Source of the DNA: Algoriphagus sp. AGSA1
Lineage (GTDB): Bacteria > Bacteroidota > Bacteroidia > Cytophagales > Cyclobacteriaceae
Length of the DNA: 50,907 bases
Direction: 5' to 3'
NCBI RefSeq assembly: GCF_021390545.1
Contig: NZ_JAJUWR010000035.1
Span: 1 to 50,907, forward strand
Shown: positions 1 through 8,041 of the stretch, piece after piece
How positions within the stretch are numbered: position 1 is the stretch's first letter
How the letters are laid out: each line of letters opens with the position of its first letter
Translations under genes and position numbers: made by a program
Notes under the pieces: generated by a model
Seen by the model: the letters and a program-made list of their open reading frames with translations, nothing else
Told to the model about the DNA's origin: nothing
The model's database searches: none

Positions 1-40
1 GAGAATCCCGATTCCTATAAAATTAAACGGTATTCAAAAA

Positions 41-74
41 AATAGAGGCCGAAATCAGGAAATCGGCCTCTATT
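41..74 (-). terminator. Second terminator-like hairpin downstream of hpd
   Basis: Arms AATAGAGGCCGA (41-52) and TCGGCCTCTATT (63-74) form a 12-bp perfect stem with a 10-nt loop. Read on the minus strand the hairpin is followed by a run of seven T, so it fits an intrinsic terminator for leftward transcription from hpd. It lies just beyond another hairpin, giving two terminators in tandem. Confidence 0.6.
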
Positions 75-80
75 GAATAA

Positions 81-127
81 AAAAGGCTGTCTTCAATTAT
101 CAAACATCAATATGAGACAGCCTCTTT
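81..127 (-). terminator. Terminator-like hairpin directly after hpd
   Basis: AGGCTGTCT (84-92) pairs with AGACAGCCT (115-123) across a long 22-nt loop, and the minus-strand product ends in a T-rich stretch. It starts 4 nt after the hpd stop, so it probably ends that transcript. The stem sequence GAGGCTGTCTCA also occurs near the right end of the window (50790-50801), where it may be a transposon end; the shared string may be coincidence. Confidence 0.55.
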
Positions 128-130
128 CTT

Positions 131-1225
131 TTAGAGGTTCCCTCTTAGTCCCTGTTCCCGCTCAATAGCTTCGAATAATGCTTTGAAATTGCCCTTTCCA
201 AAGGATTTGGCTCCTTTTCTCTGGATTATCTCAAAAAACAGGGTAGGTCTATCCTGTACAGGTTTGGTAAAAATCTGAAGTAAGTACCCTTCATCATCCC
301 TGTCCACCAGAATATTCAGATCTTTAAGCGGCTGCAGATCCTCGTCTATTTGTCCCACACGATCGAGTAGGTCATCGTAATAGGATGGGGGCACCACCAG
401 GAATTCTACTCCTCTTTTCCTCAACTCTGTGACCGTATGGATAATATCGTCAGTAGCTATAGCCATGTGCTGTACACCAGGCCCTCCATAGAAATCCAGG
501 TATTCTTCGATCTGGGATTTCTTCTTCCCCTCAGCAGGTTCATTGATTGGGAATTTGATATAGCCATTTCCGTTGGATACCACCTTGGACATCAAGGCGG
601 AATACTCTGTCGAAATATCCTCGTCATCAAAGGTGATCAGTAATTTAAATCCCATGACATTTTCATAGAATTCTACCCAGTGATTCATTTTGCCCAATTC
701 CACATTTCCCACACAGTGATCGATATATTTTAAGCCAATAGGTGTAGATGTGTAGGTGCTTGTTTTAGGCTGGTAGCCAGGTAGGAAGATGCCATTGTAG
801 TCTTTACGTTCCACAAAGGTATGTATCGTATCCCCATAGGTCTTGATTGAGGCTACTATGACCTTTCCAAACTCATCGGATATTGTTTTGGGTTCGGCAG
901 CTGATATAGCTCCTTTGCTGGTGGTTTCTTTCCAGGATTGGACTGCATCATCCACCCAAAGAGCCAGTACTTTCACACCATCTCCATGTTTCTGTATATG
1001 TTCGGAGATTTCTCCTTCCGGATGTAAAGGGGAAGTTAGAACCAATCTGATTTTATCCTGCTTGAGCACGTAAGAGGCCCGGTCTCTTATACCTGTTTCT
1101 GGACCGGCATAGGCTATTAGTTCATAGCCAAAAGCATATTGATAGTAAAGAGCGGATTGTTTGGCGTTTCCTACGTACAGTTCTACGTAGTCTGTTCCGT
1201 TTAGCGGAAGAAAGTCTTGACTCAT
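131..1225 (-). CDS. hpd: 4-hydroxyphenylpyruvate dioxygenase
   Basis: Converts 4-hydroxyphenylpyruvate to homogentisate with Fe(II) and O2, the second step of tyrosine degradation; cytosolic. The 364-aa length is normal for the family. Two vicinal-oxygen-chelate halves are visible: an N-terminal one (about residues 10-140) and a catalytic C-terminal one (about 165-345). Candidate iron ligands are the His of the KYIDHCVGN segment, the His of GVQHMAIATDD and the Glu of FFEIIQRKG, and the C-terminal FGKGNFKALFEAIE helix that gates the active site is present. The ATG at 1225 is the natural start. The gene lies 75 nt downstream of the acyltransferase gene on the same strand, so it could be the last gene of that operon or have its own promoter. 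No homogentisate dioxygenase is in the window. Identification is very secure. Confidence 0.97.
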   Translation of the reverse strand: MSQDFLPLNGTDYVELYVGNAKQSALYYQYAFGYELIAYAGPETGIRDRASYVLKQDKIRLVLTSPLHPEGEISEHIQKHGDGVKVLALWVDDAVQSWKETTSKGAISAAEPKTISDEFGKVIVASIKTYGDTIHTFVERKDYNGIFLPGYQPKTSTYTSTPIGLKYIDHCVGNVELGKMNHWVEFYENVMGFKLLITFDDEDISTEYSALMSKVVSNGNGYIKFPINEPAEGKKKSQIEEYLDFYGGPGVQHMAIATDDIIHTVTELRKRGVEFLVVPPSYYDDLLDRVGQIDEDLQPLKDLNILVDRDDEGYLLQIFTKPVQDRPTLFFEIIQRKGAKSFGKGNFKALFEAIEREQGLRGNL

Positions 1226-1300
1226 GGTAAGTTATTTTTGGGTTATTTCTATAAATCAAAGTTATAAAATATCCCAAAGAATATTTGGCCATGAACTGGA

Positions 1301-2302
1301 TTATTCTTGGGGATTTCTATTACCAATCAGTGTGATCCATGCCATGATCAAAAATGCCAAAGCCCAAGATCCCACTGGGGTGTCCATGGCCAGCCAAAGC
1401 AGAGACAGGTAATATAATGGAGCCAAAGCAAAGCCGATGAGAAATTTCCAAGTTGAGGAGAAAACAGGGTCTTTCACACTTGATTTCTTCCAAAGCCAAA
1501 GCCAATAAAGTGGGAAGTGGAATATTTTCATCAGTTTATTCTTCAGTCCGGAGGGCTCGGGTACAGGCTTTGGGACTTCTTCGGTCTCAAGGAACAATTT
1601 GACATCAGCTCTGCTGGTCAGATCCACGTTATTTTCTATAAGTCTTGCCAAGTCTTGCTCATAGGTCTCTTCGGGGATTTCCACCACAAGGTTTTTTACG
1701 GCCTTTTCTACGGATTTGGTCAGCAGTCCGGATTTAGAGGGAGGCATATCTACCGGGATGATTTTACCAAAAGTCAGTCGGGCTTTGCTTCCGGATCTTT
1801 TGTGTGCGGAGAAATCCAAAGCTACAGGAAGGATCACAGGAGTAGTTTCCGGGTATTTTTCCTTTAGACCAAAAGCCATTCTGGTAAACCCCTTGCTCAG
1901 TGGCCGTAGGTTTCGGATGAGGCTATGACTGCCTTCAGCAAAAATAATTACTGTACCATTTTTGCGAAGCACCTCGTAGGTCTGGTCGAAAGTACCCTGG
2001 TTTTGCTGGATTGTAGCAAAACCGTCACGTACACGATAAACCGGCAGCATACGGATGAAATTCAACATTTTGGCCACAAATGATTTTTTGAATACTGAAG
2101 CCCGGGTGAGAAAGTAGGGATTCAGTGTAGTATGAGTTGCCAGGAGAAGGGGGTCAATTAGTGCGTTTTGGTGGTTGGCGACGAGAATAACAGGGACGTT
2201 TTTGGGGATGTTTTCTTTGCCATCCACGACTATTGTCCTGAAATATCCCTTAAGTGCTACTTTTACCAGCAGTCGAAGGACAAAATTGAATAGGTATTTC
2301 AT
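1301..2302 (-). CDS. Lysophospholipid acyltransferase family protein (PlsC-like)
   Basis: Likely transfers an acyl chain to a glycerophospholipid precursor at the inner membrane. The acyltransferase block I appears as NHQNALIDP (His and Asp catalytic pair, with the spacing typical of the Bacteroidota NHPNALxDP variant), and the FAEGSHS block carries the Glu-Gly of the substrate-binding motif. A hydrophobic N-terminus (residues 1-20) and two C-terminal membrane segments (about 280-325) suggest membrane attachment. At 333 aa it is longer than E. coli PlsC (about 245 aa) because of the C-terminal part. It follows the BASS-family transporter gene by only 33 nt and is probably co-transcribed with it. 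The exact acceptor, lysophosphatidate or another lysolipid, cannot be decided from sequence. Confidence 0.85.
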   Translation of the reverse strand: MKYLFNFVLRLLVKVALKGYFRTIVVDGKENIPKNVPVILVANHQNALIDPLLLATHTTLNPYFLTRASVFKKSFVAKMLNFIRMLPVYRVRDGFATIQQNQGTFDQTYEVLRKNGTVIIFAEGSHSLIRNLRPLSKGFTRMAFGLKEKYPETTPVILPVALDFSAHKRSGSKARLTFGKIIPVDMPPSKSGLLTKSVEKAVKNLVVEIPEETYEQDLARLIENNVDLTSRADVKLFLETEEVPKPVPEPSGLKNKLMKIFHFPLYWLWLWKKSSVKDPVFSSTWKFLIGFALAPLYYLSLLWLAMDTPVGSWALAFLIMAWITLIGNRNPQE

Positions 2303-2335
2303 TTATAAAGTAGCATTTTCCCAATGCGGTTTTGT

Positions 2336-3238
2336 TCAGGTTTTTGATTTCCAAAGACTTGCGATGCACATGCCTGAGATTAGGTGCCAGATTCCCCACC
2401 AGGCCGTAATTATAGCCATTCCTCCAAGGCCATCAAAGTACGTAAAAATCAAAACCAGCCCCAAACCTGAATTTTGTATTCCGGTCTCTATAGTCATGGA
2501 TTTCACATCTTCCAGGGGCAGTTTGAATAGTTTTCCAGTGAAAAAACCTGAACCTAAAGCCACGAAGTTATGTGCCAGCACCCAGAGGAAAATCAGTGAG
2601 ATATATTTTGTGAACAGGTCAAAGTTGCCTGCAAACGCAACCACTACAAAAGCCGCGAAAATCAGTATGCTCAGTGGCTTGAGAATCCTAGAGTTTTTTT
2701 CGGCCAATGCAGGAGCATACCTATGAGTGATGATTCCAAGGATCAAAGGAATGCCCAGGATCAGTGCCACCGTAATGAATGCATCTGTGTAATCCAGACT
2801 TATTTCTCTCAGTAAAGCAGATGTAGGAGCATAATTACCTGCCCAGAGTGCGAAATTGAGTGGAGTGCTTACGATGCAAAGAATACTGGAAAATGCTGTT
2901 AGGCTTACGGATAGTGCTGTATTTCCTTTAGCCAGGCTAGACAGGAAGTTGGAGACATTTCCACCTGGACAAGCTGCCACCAAAAACATTCCCAAGGCCA
3001 CGGAGGGAGGCGGTTTCATGAGCAATATCAGGCACCAGGTGAGAAATGGCAGGAGTACAAACTGCGAAAATACCCCCAAAAAGAAACCTTTCGGGTTTTT
3101 TGCCAGGTATTTAAAATCTTCGACTCTTAAATCCAAGGCGACTCCATACATGATCAAGGCAAGAGCAAGATTAAGTAGAAACAGGTCGTTAGGTGAAAAA
3201 TTAAGCTGGATAGCATCCAGTTCTGAGCTTGGGTTCAT
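2336..3238 (-). CDS. Bile acid:sodium symporter family transporter (BASS)
   Basis: A 300-aa, very hydrophobic protein with about nine or ten membrane segments. The region AACPGGNVSNFLSSLAKGN matches the conserved crossover helix of BASS/ASBT transporters, and ETGIQNSGLGL matches the second crossover motif (E-x-G-x-Q-N), which together form the sodium and substrate site. In bacteria such proteins carry organic anions such as pantoate or 2-keto acids as well as bile acids, so the substrate is open. The start codon overlaps the stop of the upstream DUF3307 gene in an ATGA arrangement (3235-3238), implying translational coupling. It belongs to the satD operon. Confidence 0.9.
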   Translation of the reverse strand: MNPSSELDAIQLNFSPNDLFLLNLALALIMYGVALDLRVEDFKYLAKNPKGFFLGVFSQFVLLPFLTWCLILLMKPPPSVALGMFLVAACPGGNVSNFLSSLAKGNTALSVSLTAFSSILCIVSTPLNFALWAGNYAPTSALLREISLDYTDAFITVALILGIPLILGIITHRYAPALAEKNSRILKPLSILIFAAFVVVAFAGNFDLFTKYISLIFLWVLAHNFVALGSGFFTGKLFKLPLEDVKSMTIETGIQNSGLGLVLIFTYFDGLGGMAIITAWWGIWHLISGMCIASLWKSKT

Positions 3239-3945
3239 TTAATTATGGATAGAAAGACAAGACCGGAGAGCATGGCGATACCAAAACTAAGTAAGGTGCC
3301 AATGAGAATGTATTCCGTGAGTTTGCGTTCCTTGGATTTTCGCAAATCGCCAAACCTGAATACAGACTTGGCAGCGATTAGAAAACCCACCGCTTCCCAA
3401 TGCCCTGTGACGATAAAGCCAAAGACGAACAATCGTTCTAAAACACCAATGTATTTACCTGCATCCTGCAGGGACTGTCCAGACTGGGAAGGTATGGCAT
3501 CTGCCCATTTTTTGAGCACAGCAGATAGGATTATTGATGCCGGCTGTGTGAGAAACAGTACCAAAGTGATCAGGGAAAGGATTTTAGTGTCCTGTAGTAT
3601 AGAACTGAAATCTACCGTAACCTGGCCGAATATTACCCAAATGAGCAATAAACTGATTAGGTGCATCACTTGATCGGCAATAAACCAGACTGTCCTGGTT
3701 TTTTTATTCTGCCCATAGAGCTTTGCCAGATCGATTAGCAGATGCGTGAACATTACGCTGACGACTATAGGCCATTGCTTGATGTCCCAAAGCAACAGCG
3801 ATGCTAAAACCCCATGGACCAGCACATGAAGATAAAGCTTGGGCGAGGAGGCTTTGCGTTTTTCTTTCTCTTTTACCCAAGAGGTAGGCTGTAGCAGAAA
3901 ATCACCGATGAGGTGGGCAAGAATCAGCTTTATTAGAATTAGCAT
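3235..3945 (-). CDS. DUF3307 family membrane protein
   Basis: A 236-aa polytopic membrane protein of the DUF3307 family, whose function is not known to me. What is visible: about six or seven hydrophobic segments and a striking set of His/Asp pairs placed three residues apart in the N-terminal half: H11-x3-D15, H40-x3-H44, H68-x3-D72 and D91-x3-H95. Such spacing puts both residues on one helix face and resembles membrane-embedded metal sites; a metal-dependent membrane hydrolase is one possibility (my inference). The C-terminal half holds AGKYIGVLER and a FRFGDLRKSKERKLTEYI segment. It overlaps satD upstream by 7 nt and the transporter gene downstream by 4 nt, so it is translationally coupled to both. 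DUF3307 genes are typically seen next to satD. Confidence 0.85.
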   Translation of the reverse strand: MLILIKLILAHLIGDFLLQPTSWVKEKEKRKASSPKLYLHVLVHGVLASLLLWDIKQWPIVVSVMFTHLLIDLAKLYGQNKKTRTVWFIADQVMHLISLLLIWVIFGQVTVDFSSILQDTKILSLITLVLFLTQPASIILSAVLKKWADAIPSQSGQSLQDAGKYIGVLERLFVFGFIVTGHWEAVGFLIAAKSVFRFGDLRKSKERKLTEYILIGTLLSFGIAMLSGLVFLSIIK

Positions 3946-4586
3946 TGGAGTAGTTGGCTGAGTTTCTTTCTGAACAATTTCTCCATCACCATGATATCTT
4001 CACCATGTGCGGTTTTATAGCGCTTACTTACAGAGTTTTGGTTTATATGGAGGATTTCGCCTAACTGAGCCTGGGTTCGGTCAGGATTTGATAGCATTTC
4101 TGACATTAATTCTCCGGATGATATTGACCAGCTGTCCATTTGTATTCCTGCCAGTTTGAGGTAAAGGTTCATTTCATCATTCCATTCTTTCCAAGGGGAG
4201 TTGATTGCCAGGGTGATCATTTCGCTTTTCAATTGCTCGAATTTTTCCCCGGAGCGTATAAAGGCCTCTCCGTTGCTTTCAGATATTTTTGCTGCATTAT
4301 GGGATTTTGTGCCAATACCTATTGCCATCCGGACATCTATGGGGGAACTTCTTTTTTTTTCATCCGGGTTGGAAAGGCTTTTGATCAAGGCTTTGATCTG
4401 CAATGCGGCCATTAGGCTTTCCGTGGGATCCAAAACCTCAAGTTGGAAGCTGTCTCCTCTGAAGATTTCCCACTGTTTTGGCGTTTGTCCCCATTTGAGC
4501 AACAAAGCCTTGAATGGCTGCAGCCAGAGATTCTGGTCTTTCAGTTCTCTGGAATTGATGATATCTCCTGTAAGTATGGCTAACAT
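3939..4586 (-). CDS. satD: SatD family protein: cyclase/palm-like domain plus C-terminal HTH
   Basis: A 215-aa protein of the SatD family, named after the Streptococcus mutans sat (secretion and acid tolerance) operon; biochemical function undefined. The start at 4586 (MLAILTGDIINSR) is chosen because family members begin this way and a longer frame from 4628 would run through a palindromic repeat. Residues 1-130 resemble a class III nucleotide cyclase/GGDEF palm: strand with D8 (LTGDIINS), hairpin with D45 (FRGDSFQLEV), helix AALQIKALIKSL, then the strand DVRMAIGIG (84-92) and NGEAFIRSGEKFEQ. This likeness is my reading, not an established annotation. Residues 165-195 (TQAQLGEILHINQNSVSKRY) form a helix-turn-helix, so DNA binding, perhaps of the palindromes just upstream, is likely. 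First gene of a four-gene operon. Confidence 0.85.
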   Translation of the reverse strand: MLAILTGDIINSRELKDQNLWLQPFKALLLKWGQTPKQWEIFRGDSFQLEVLDPTESLMAALQIKALIKSLSNPDEKKRSSPIDVRMAIGIGTKSHNAAKISESNGEAFIRSGEKFEQLKSEMITLAINSPWKEWNDEMNLYLKLAGIQMDSWSISSGELMSEMLSNPDRTQAQLGEILHINQNSVSKRYKTAHGEDIMVMEKLFRKKLSQLLQC

Positions 4587-4594
4587 AGCCCAAA

Positions 4595-4670
4595 TATCAC
4601 CTTTTATGGTGATAAACCAAAATATCACCTTTTATGGTGATAAATTAAAATATCACCTTTTATGGTGATA
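4595..4670. promoter_or_regulatory. Three tandem palindromic operator boxes, 28-bp period, upstream of satD
   Basis: The 20-bp sequence TATCACCTTTTATGGTGATA occurs three times without change, at 4595-4614, 4623-4642 and 4651-4670, each start exactly 28 bp from the last. Each is an inverted repeat (TATCACC / GGTGATA, 6-nt centre), and the spacers are short A/T-rich runs. The array starts 8 bp upstream of the satD ATG and covers the expected promoter. A repeated operator for a dimeric regulator, plausibly SatD itself, is the simplest reading. The regularity is seen directly; the bound protein is inferred. Confidence 0.8.
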
Positions 4671-4962
4671 AATTCAATTGCTACTGGTTATAGCGATAGT
4701 CGAGGACTTAGGATTAACCGAACAACCCTGAAATACTTTACTAAGGCTCGCTTCTGGAAAACGGTGAAAATTTGAAGGCAAAGCAATCGTTTGCACAAGA
4801 TTATTGATGATAGAGATAAATACTGTTGGTTGATAAATAGAGAATGTTTAGATTAAAAACCAGTTATGAATATTTTGTTTACGGACTTTTAGAAAGAATA
4901 TTAAGAAGTAAACCAGATAGTAGTCAAAATCCATAAGCAATTCCCAAAAAACCAGTAACACT
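4671..4962. other. Intergenic region between divergent satD and isomerase genes
   Basis: About 290 nt, A/T-rich, with no open reading frame, RNA gene or strong hairpin that I can support. It must contain the promoter of the rightward isomerase/PmoA-like pair; no single match to the Bacteroidota TAnnTTTG promoter element stands out. Confidence 0.5.
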
Positions 4963-5835
4963 ATGAGCAATTCCAGAAGGGATTTTTTACACAAAACCAC
5001 GGCTGCCAGCTTAGGGTTGGCAGCTTTGCAATTTCCTATAGATGCCTTTTCCAAAGCCAAGCCCCAGATGAAATTCGGTTTGGTAACTTATCAATGGGGA
5101 AGGGACTGGGACTTACCGACGCTAATCTCAAATTGTGAAAAGGCAGGGGTATTAGGCGTGGAGCTAAGGACTGAGCATGCTCATGGTGTAGAGACAAGCC
5201 TGAACGCAAGGGAGCGGGCAGAAGTGAAAAAGCGATTTAAGGACAGTAAAGTGACCTGCCTGGGGTATGGGAGCAATTTTGAATACCACAGCCCGGATCC
5301 TGATGTTCTAAGAAAAAATATAGAAGGCACCAAAGAATATATCAAGCTGTGCAAGGATATAGGGGCCACTGGGATCAAAGTAAAACCAAATAACCTACCA
5401 GAGGGAGTGCCCAAAGAAAAAACCATCTCCCAGATCGCGGCCTCTTTTAATGAAGTGGGGAAATTTGCTGCTGACTATGGACAGCTGGTAAGAGTGGAAG
5501 TACATGGCCACTTGACTCAGGAGCTCCCGAATATGAAAGCGATCTTTGAGCAGGTGACTGAGTCTGCCGTGAAGATTTGTTGGAATTGTAACGAAGAGGA
5601 CCTTTTGCCCCCAGGTTTGGAGGAGAATTTCAATTCAGTAAAAAAATGGTTTGGTGATACTGTCCATGTACGTGAATTCAATGAGGGGGATTATCCGTAC
5701 GGAGAACTTTTCACACTGTTCAATGCCATCAATTATGAGGGATGGATCTTGATGGAAGCCCGGACCGAACCTGCTGACCGAGTGGCTGCACTAAAAGAGC
5801 AACTCGTTTTATTCAACCAATTGACAGGAGCATAA
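4963..5835 (+). CDS. Exported sugar phosphate isomerase/epimerase (TIM barrel)
   Basis: A 290-aa protein of the xylose-isomerase-like TIM barrel / AP endonuclease 2 superfamily. The N-terminus has SRRDFLHKTT followed by a hydrophobic Ala-rich stretch and an AFSKA cleavage-like site, a twin-arginine (Tat) type signal, so it is likely exported folded with its metal. Candidate metal ligands are Glu in VLGVELRTEHAHG, Glu/His in RVEVHGHLTQE, His in VHVREF and Glu in ILMEARTEP. Members act on sugars or inositols as isomerases, epimerases or dehydratases; the exact reaction cannot be told. It lies 112 nt upstream of a DUF6807 lipoprotein gene on the same strand. Such pairs are common in Bacteroidota glycan-related loci, so a shared role in processing a sugar derivative is plausible. 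Confidence 0.88.
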   Translation: MSNSRRDFLHKTTAASLGLAALQFPIDAFSKAKPQMKFGLVTYQWGRDWDLPTLISNCEKAGVLGVELRTEHAHGVETSLNARERAEVKKRFKDSKVTCLGYGSNFEYHSPDPDVLRKNIEGTKEYIKLCKDIGATGIKVKPNNLPEGVPKEKTISQIAASFNEVGKFAADYGQLVRVEVHGHLTQELPNMKAIFEQVTESAVKICWNCNEEDLLPPGLEENFNSVKKWFGDTVHVREFNEGDYPYGELFTLFNAINYEGWILMEARTEPADRVAALKEQLVLFNQLTGA

Positions 5836-5947
5836 TAGGGAAGAAACTGATTCATTCAGCTGACTCTTGATTCATAAAAGACCACCTGACATCATTAGCC
5901 TAACCACATGTTACAATCTACTTAATCAAATTACCAATACTAATAAG

Positions 5948-7033
5948 ATGATATCAAATAAGAAAAAATACTTTAACTATTGTGCCGTAATTGCCTTATC
6001 AGCAATTAGTATTGCATGCACAACGAGTGATAAAAACTCAAAAACTGAACAGGAAACTGAGGAAATGAAAGAAAGGATTGAGTTAATACATGATGATGTT
6101 GCCAAGAAAGTAGATGTCATCATTGATGGAGAGTTTTTCACCTCCTATATCTACCCGGATTCCTTGGAAAAGCCTGTTCTGTATCCAATCAACACTGCTA
6201 ATGGCCATGCTATCACCCGTGGCTGGCCGGTTACTCCGCGGCCAGGAGAGCGCGTGGATCACCCACATCACCTGGGTCTATGGTTTAATTATGGAGATGT
6301 GAATGGATTGGATTTTTGGAACAACTCGTCTGCCATCACAGACAAAACCAACTATGGGCATATTGTCCACAAGTCTATCAACTCGATCAAAAGCGGAAAT
6401 GAAGAAGGAGTATTGGAAGTGAGTATGGATTGGATGAACAACAAAGGAGAAGTACTTTTGACTGAGAATACCACCTTTATATTCAGCGGAAAAGACGATC
6501 AGCGGACTATAGATAGAATTGCGACCTTGACAGCACCAAATGCCCAGGTGAAGATGACCGATAATAAGGAAGGGATGCTAGGACTGCGAACGGCCAGACA
6601 GCTGGAGCATCCATCAGATAAACCCGAGATTTTTACGGATGCCTCTGGGAAAGCTACTGATGTGCCTACGATGAACAATGAAGGTATCACAGGTATGTAT
6701 CTGAGCAGCGAGGGAATAGAAGGCCATGACGTATGGGGTACTAGGGGAGAGTGGGTAAGTCTTACCGGTAAAATAGACGATGAGAATATCTCCGTTGCTA
6801 TCTTTGACTTCCCTACTAATCCAGGTTATCCCACTTATTGGCATGCGAGAGGATATGGGCTGTTTGCGGCAAATCCATTAGGTCAAAAATCCCTGAGTGA
6901 CGGAAAGGATGAACTTAATTTCAAGCTTGAGAAAGGCGAATCGGCTACATTCAAGTATAGAATTGTAATCTACTCCAATGAAAGCATCCAAGATGGGCAG
7001 GCCAGCCAGGATTACCTGCAATGGGCTAAGTAG
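5948..7033 (+). CDS. DUF6807 (PmoA-like) family lipoprotein
   Basis: A 361-aa protein of the family called 'methane oxygenase PmoA' in databases (DUF6807), although it has no sign of being a methane monooxygenase subunit. The family signature is clear: ERVDHPHHLGLWFNYGDVNG, followed by DFWNN. The ATG at 5948 is preferred over the longer frame from 5867 because it starts a clean lipoprotein signal (MISNKKKYFNY, hydrophobic stretch, SIAC lipobox, Cys near residue 17). The rest looks all-beta and soluble, so a lipid-anchored periplasmic or surface protein is expected. The repeated His/Asp residues of the signature suggest a carbohydrate-active or ligand-binding site, but I know of no proven activity. 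It is probably transcribed with the upstream isomerase gene. Confidence 0.85.
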   Translation: MISNKKKYFNYCAVIALSAISIACTTSDKNSKTEQETEEMKERIELIHDDVAKKVDVIIDGEFFTSYIYPDSLEKPVLYPINTANGHAITRGWPVTPRPGERVDHPHHLGLWFNYGDVNGLDFWNNSSAITDKTNYGHIVHKSINSIKSGNEEGVLEVSMDWMNNKGEVLLTENTTFIFSGKDDQRTIDRIATLTAPNAQVKMTDNKEGMLGLRTARQLEHPSDKPEIFTDASGKATDVPTMNNEGITGMYLSSEGIEGHDVWGTRGEWVSLTGKIDDENISVAIFDFPTNPGYPTYWHARGYGLFAANPLGQKSLSDGKDELNFKLEKGESATFKYRIVIYSNESIQDGQASQDYLQWAK

Positions 7034-7098
7034 ATAAAAAAGAAGATATCTTGTTGAAAAAAAGCATGGATTGCGTTCTAACGTGCTTAATTTTAAAT

Positions 7099-7128
7099 TA
7101 GAGGCCAATTAGTTAAAATTGGCCTCTA
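7099..7128. terminator. Convergent hairpin between PmoA-like and EEP genes
   Basis: TAGAGGCCAATT (7099-7110) and AATTGGCCTCTA (7117-7128) give a perfect 12-bp stem with a 6-nt loop, midway between two converging genes. No long T run follows on either strand, so it may be a weak bidirectional terminator. The TAGAGGCC stem start is shared with the hairpin at 41-74. Confidence 0.55.
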
Positions 7129-7162
7129 TAACTTATTTAGGTCTAATCAGTTTTACTCAAGG

Positions 7163-8041
7163 TCAATCCACTATAAATGTGGCTAGCTGAGGATTATGGT
7201 CTGAAAGAAAGACCTCTCCCCGTTGCTCGCAGATATTGATATAGTGTGAAACTGGCAAAGGTTGATTGGAGAAAATGTAATCGATTTTCCCCCTTTTCTC
7301 AACAGGCACTCCGCCAAAAGAATTAACTGTCCATCCCGGACCATAAGTGTGCCTTGCCCTGATATATGCATCAAAGAATGCAGGTAAATTATCATCTCCT
7401 TTAGTTAATAGAGAATAATATGGACTTTCCGGCCGTAGATTGAAATCCCCGACAATGATCGCGGGAAGTGTCCCTGCTATTTCTTTCACCTTACTTTTTA
7501 GTAATATAGTACTTTCGGTGCGGGCAATATCCCCTTTATGATCAAAGTGTGTGGAGAAAAAGAAAAACTTTCGTTTGCTTGTCTTTTCTTGAAAAGCTCC
7601 CCAGACAGCAGTTCTTCGCAATTCCGCATCCCATCCTGGCCCTTGCATTTCCGGTGTTTCTGATAACCAGAATGTGGCAGAATCCAGCAGCTTAAAGTGG
7701 CCTTTGCGATAGAATATTGCTACGGATTCCGCTCCTTGCCAGCCTTCTTTAGGACCTATACTTTCATATTCAGAAAGCATATCGACCATATCAATATATT
7801 GAGGGTAATGCCCCTCTTGGATGCCAATCATATCCGGAGAATAATGGTTGACCATATCTGCTATCCATTCTTTGCGGTGTTCCCAATTATTCGAGCCATC
7901 ATCGGCATAGTTCATCCTAATGTTAAAACTCATCACTTTAAGTTCAGCCGGTTCTTTTTGGGCGGAAGCAGTAGTAATAGAACAGCACTGAAACAGTATA
8001 AAGAGAGGTATGTAGATTTTCAGATCTCTTATTATTTTCAT
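7163..8041 (-). CDS. Secreted endonuclease/exonuclease/phosphatase family hydrolase
   Basis: A metal-dependent phosphoesterase fold (DNase I / inositol phosphatase / sphingomyelinase clan), 292 aa from the ATG at 8041. An N-terminal signal peptide (ending near TTASAQK) sends it across the inner membrane. All hallmark motifs are present in order: MSFNIRMN (Asn), IGIQEGHY (Glu), STHFDH (His), VGDFNLRP (Asp/Asn), KIDYIFSN (Asp) and SDHNPQ (Asp-His). The long gene frame begins at a TTG six nt earlier, but the ATG overlapping the SusD stop (TAATG) is more natural and implies translational coupling. Its place as last gene of the SusCD operon suggests it cleaves a phosphodiester or phosphate ester in, or freed from, the imported substrate. 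The exact substrate is unknown. Confidence 0.9.
   Translation of the reverse strand: MKIIRDLKIYIPLFILFQCCSITTASAQKEPAELKVMSFNIRMNYADDGSNNWEHRKEWIADMVNHYSPDMIGIQEGHYPQYIDMVDMLSEYESIGPKEGWQGAESVAIFYRKGHFKLLDSATFWLSETPEMQGPGWDAELRRTAVWGAFQEKTSKRKFFFFSTHFDHKGDIARTESTILLKSKVKEIAGTLPAIIVGDFNLRPESPYYSLLTKGDDNLPAFFDAYIRARHTYGPGWTVNSFGGVPVEKRGKIDYIFSNQPLPVSHYINICEQRGEVFLSDHNPQLATFIVD

Noticed and set aside
4587..4628. N-terminal extension of SatD from the start at 4628
   Set aside because: It would translate through a palindromic box and does not match the family N-terminus, which begins at the MLAILTGD methionine.
4595..4670. Possible small CRISPR array upstream of satD
   Set aside because: The repeats are 20 bp with only 8-bp A/T-rich spacers that are too short and too similar to be spacers, and no cas gene is near. 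An operator array fits better.
5948..7033. Methane monooxygenase subunit (PmoA)
   Set aside because: The database name of this family is misleading; the protein is a soluble-type lipoprotein without the membrane helices of real PmoA, and no pmoB or pmoC is nearby.
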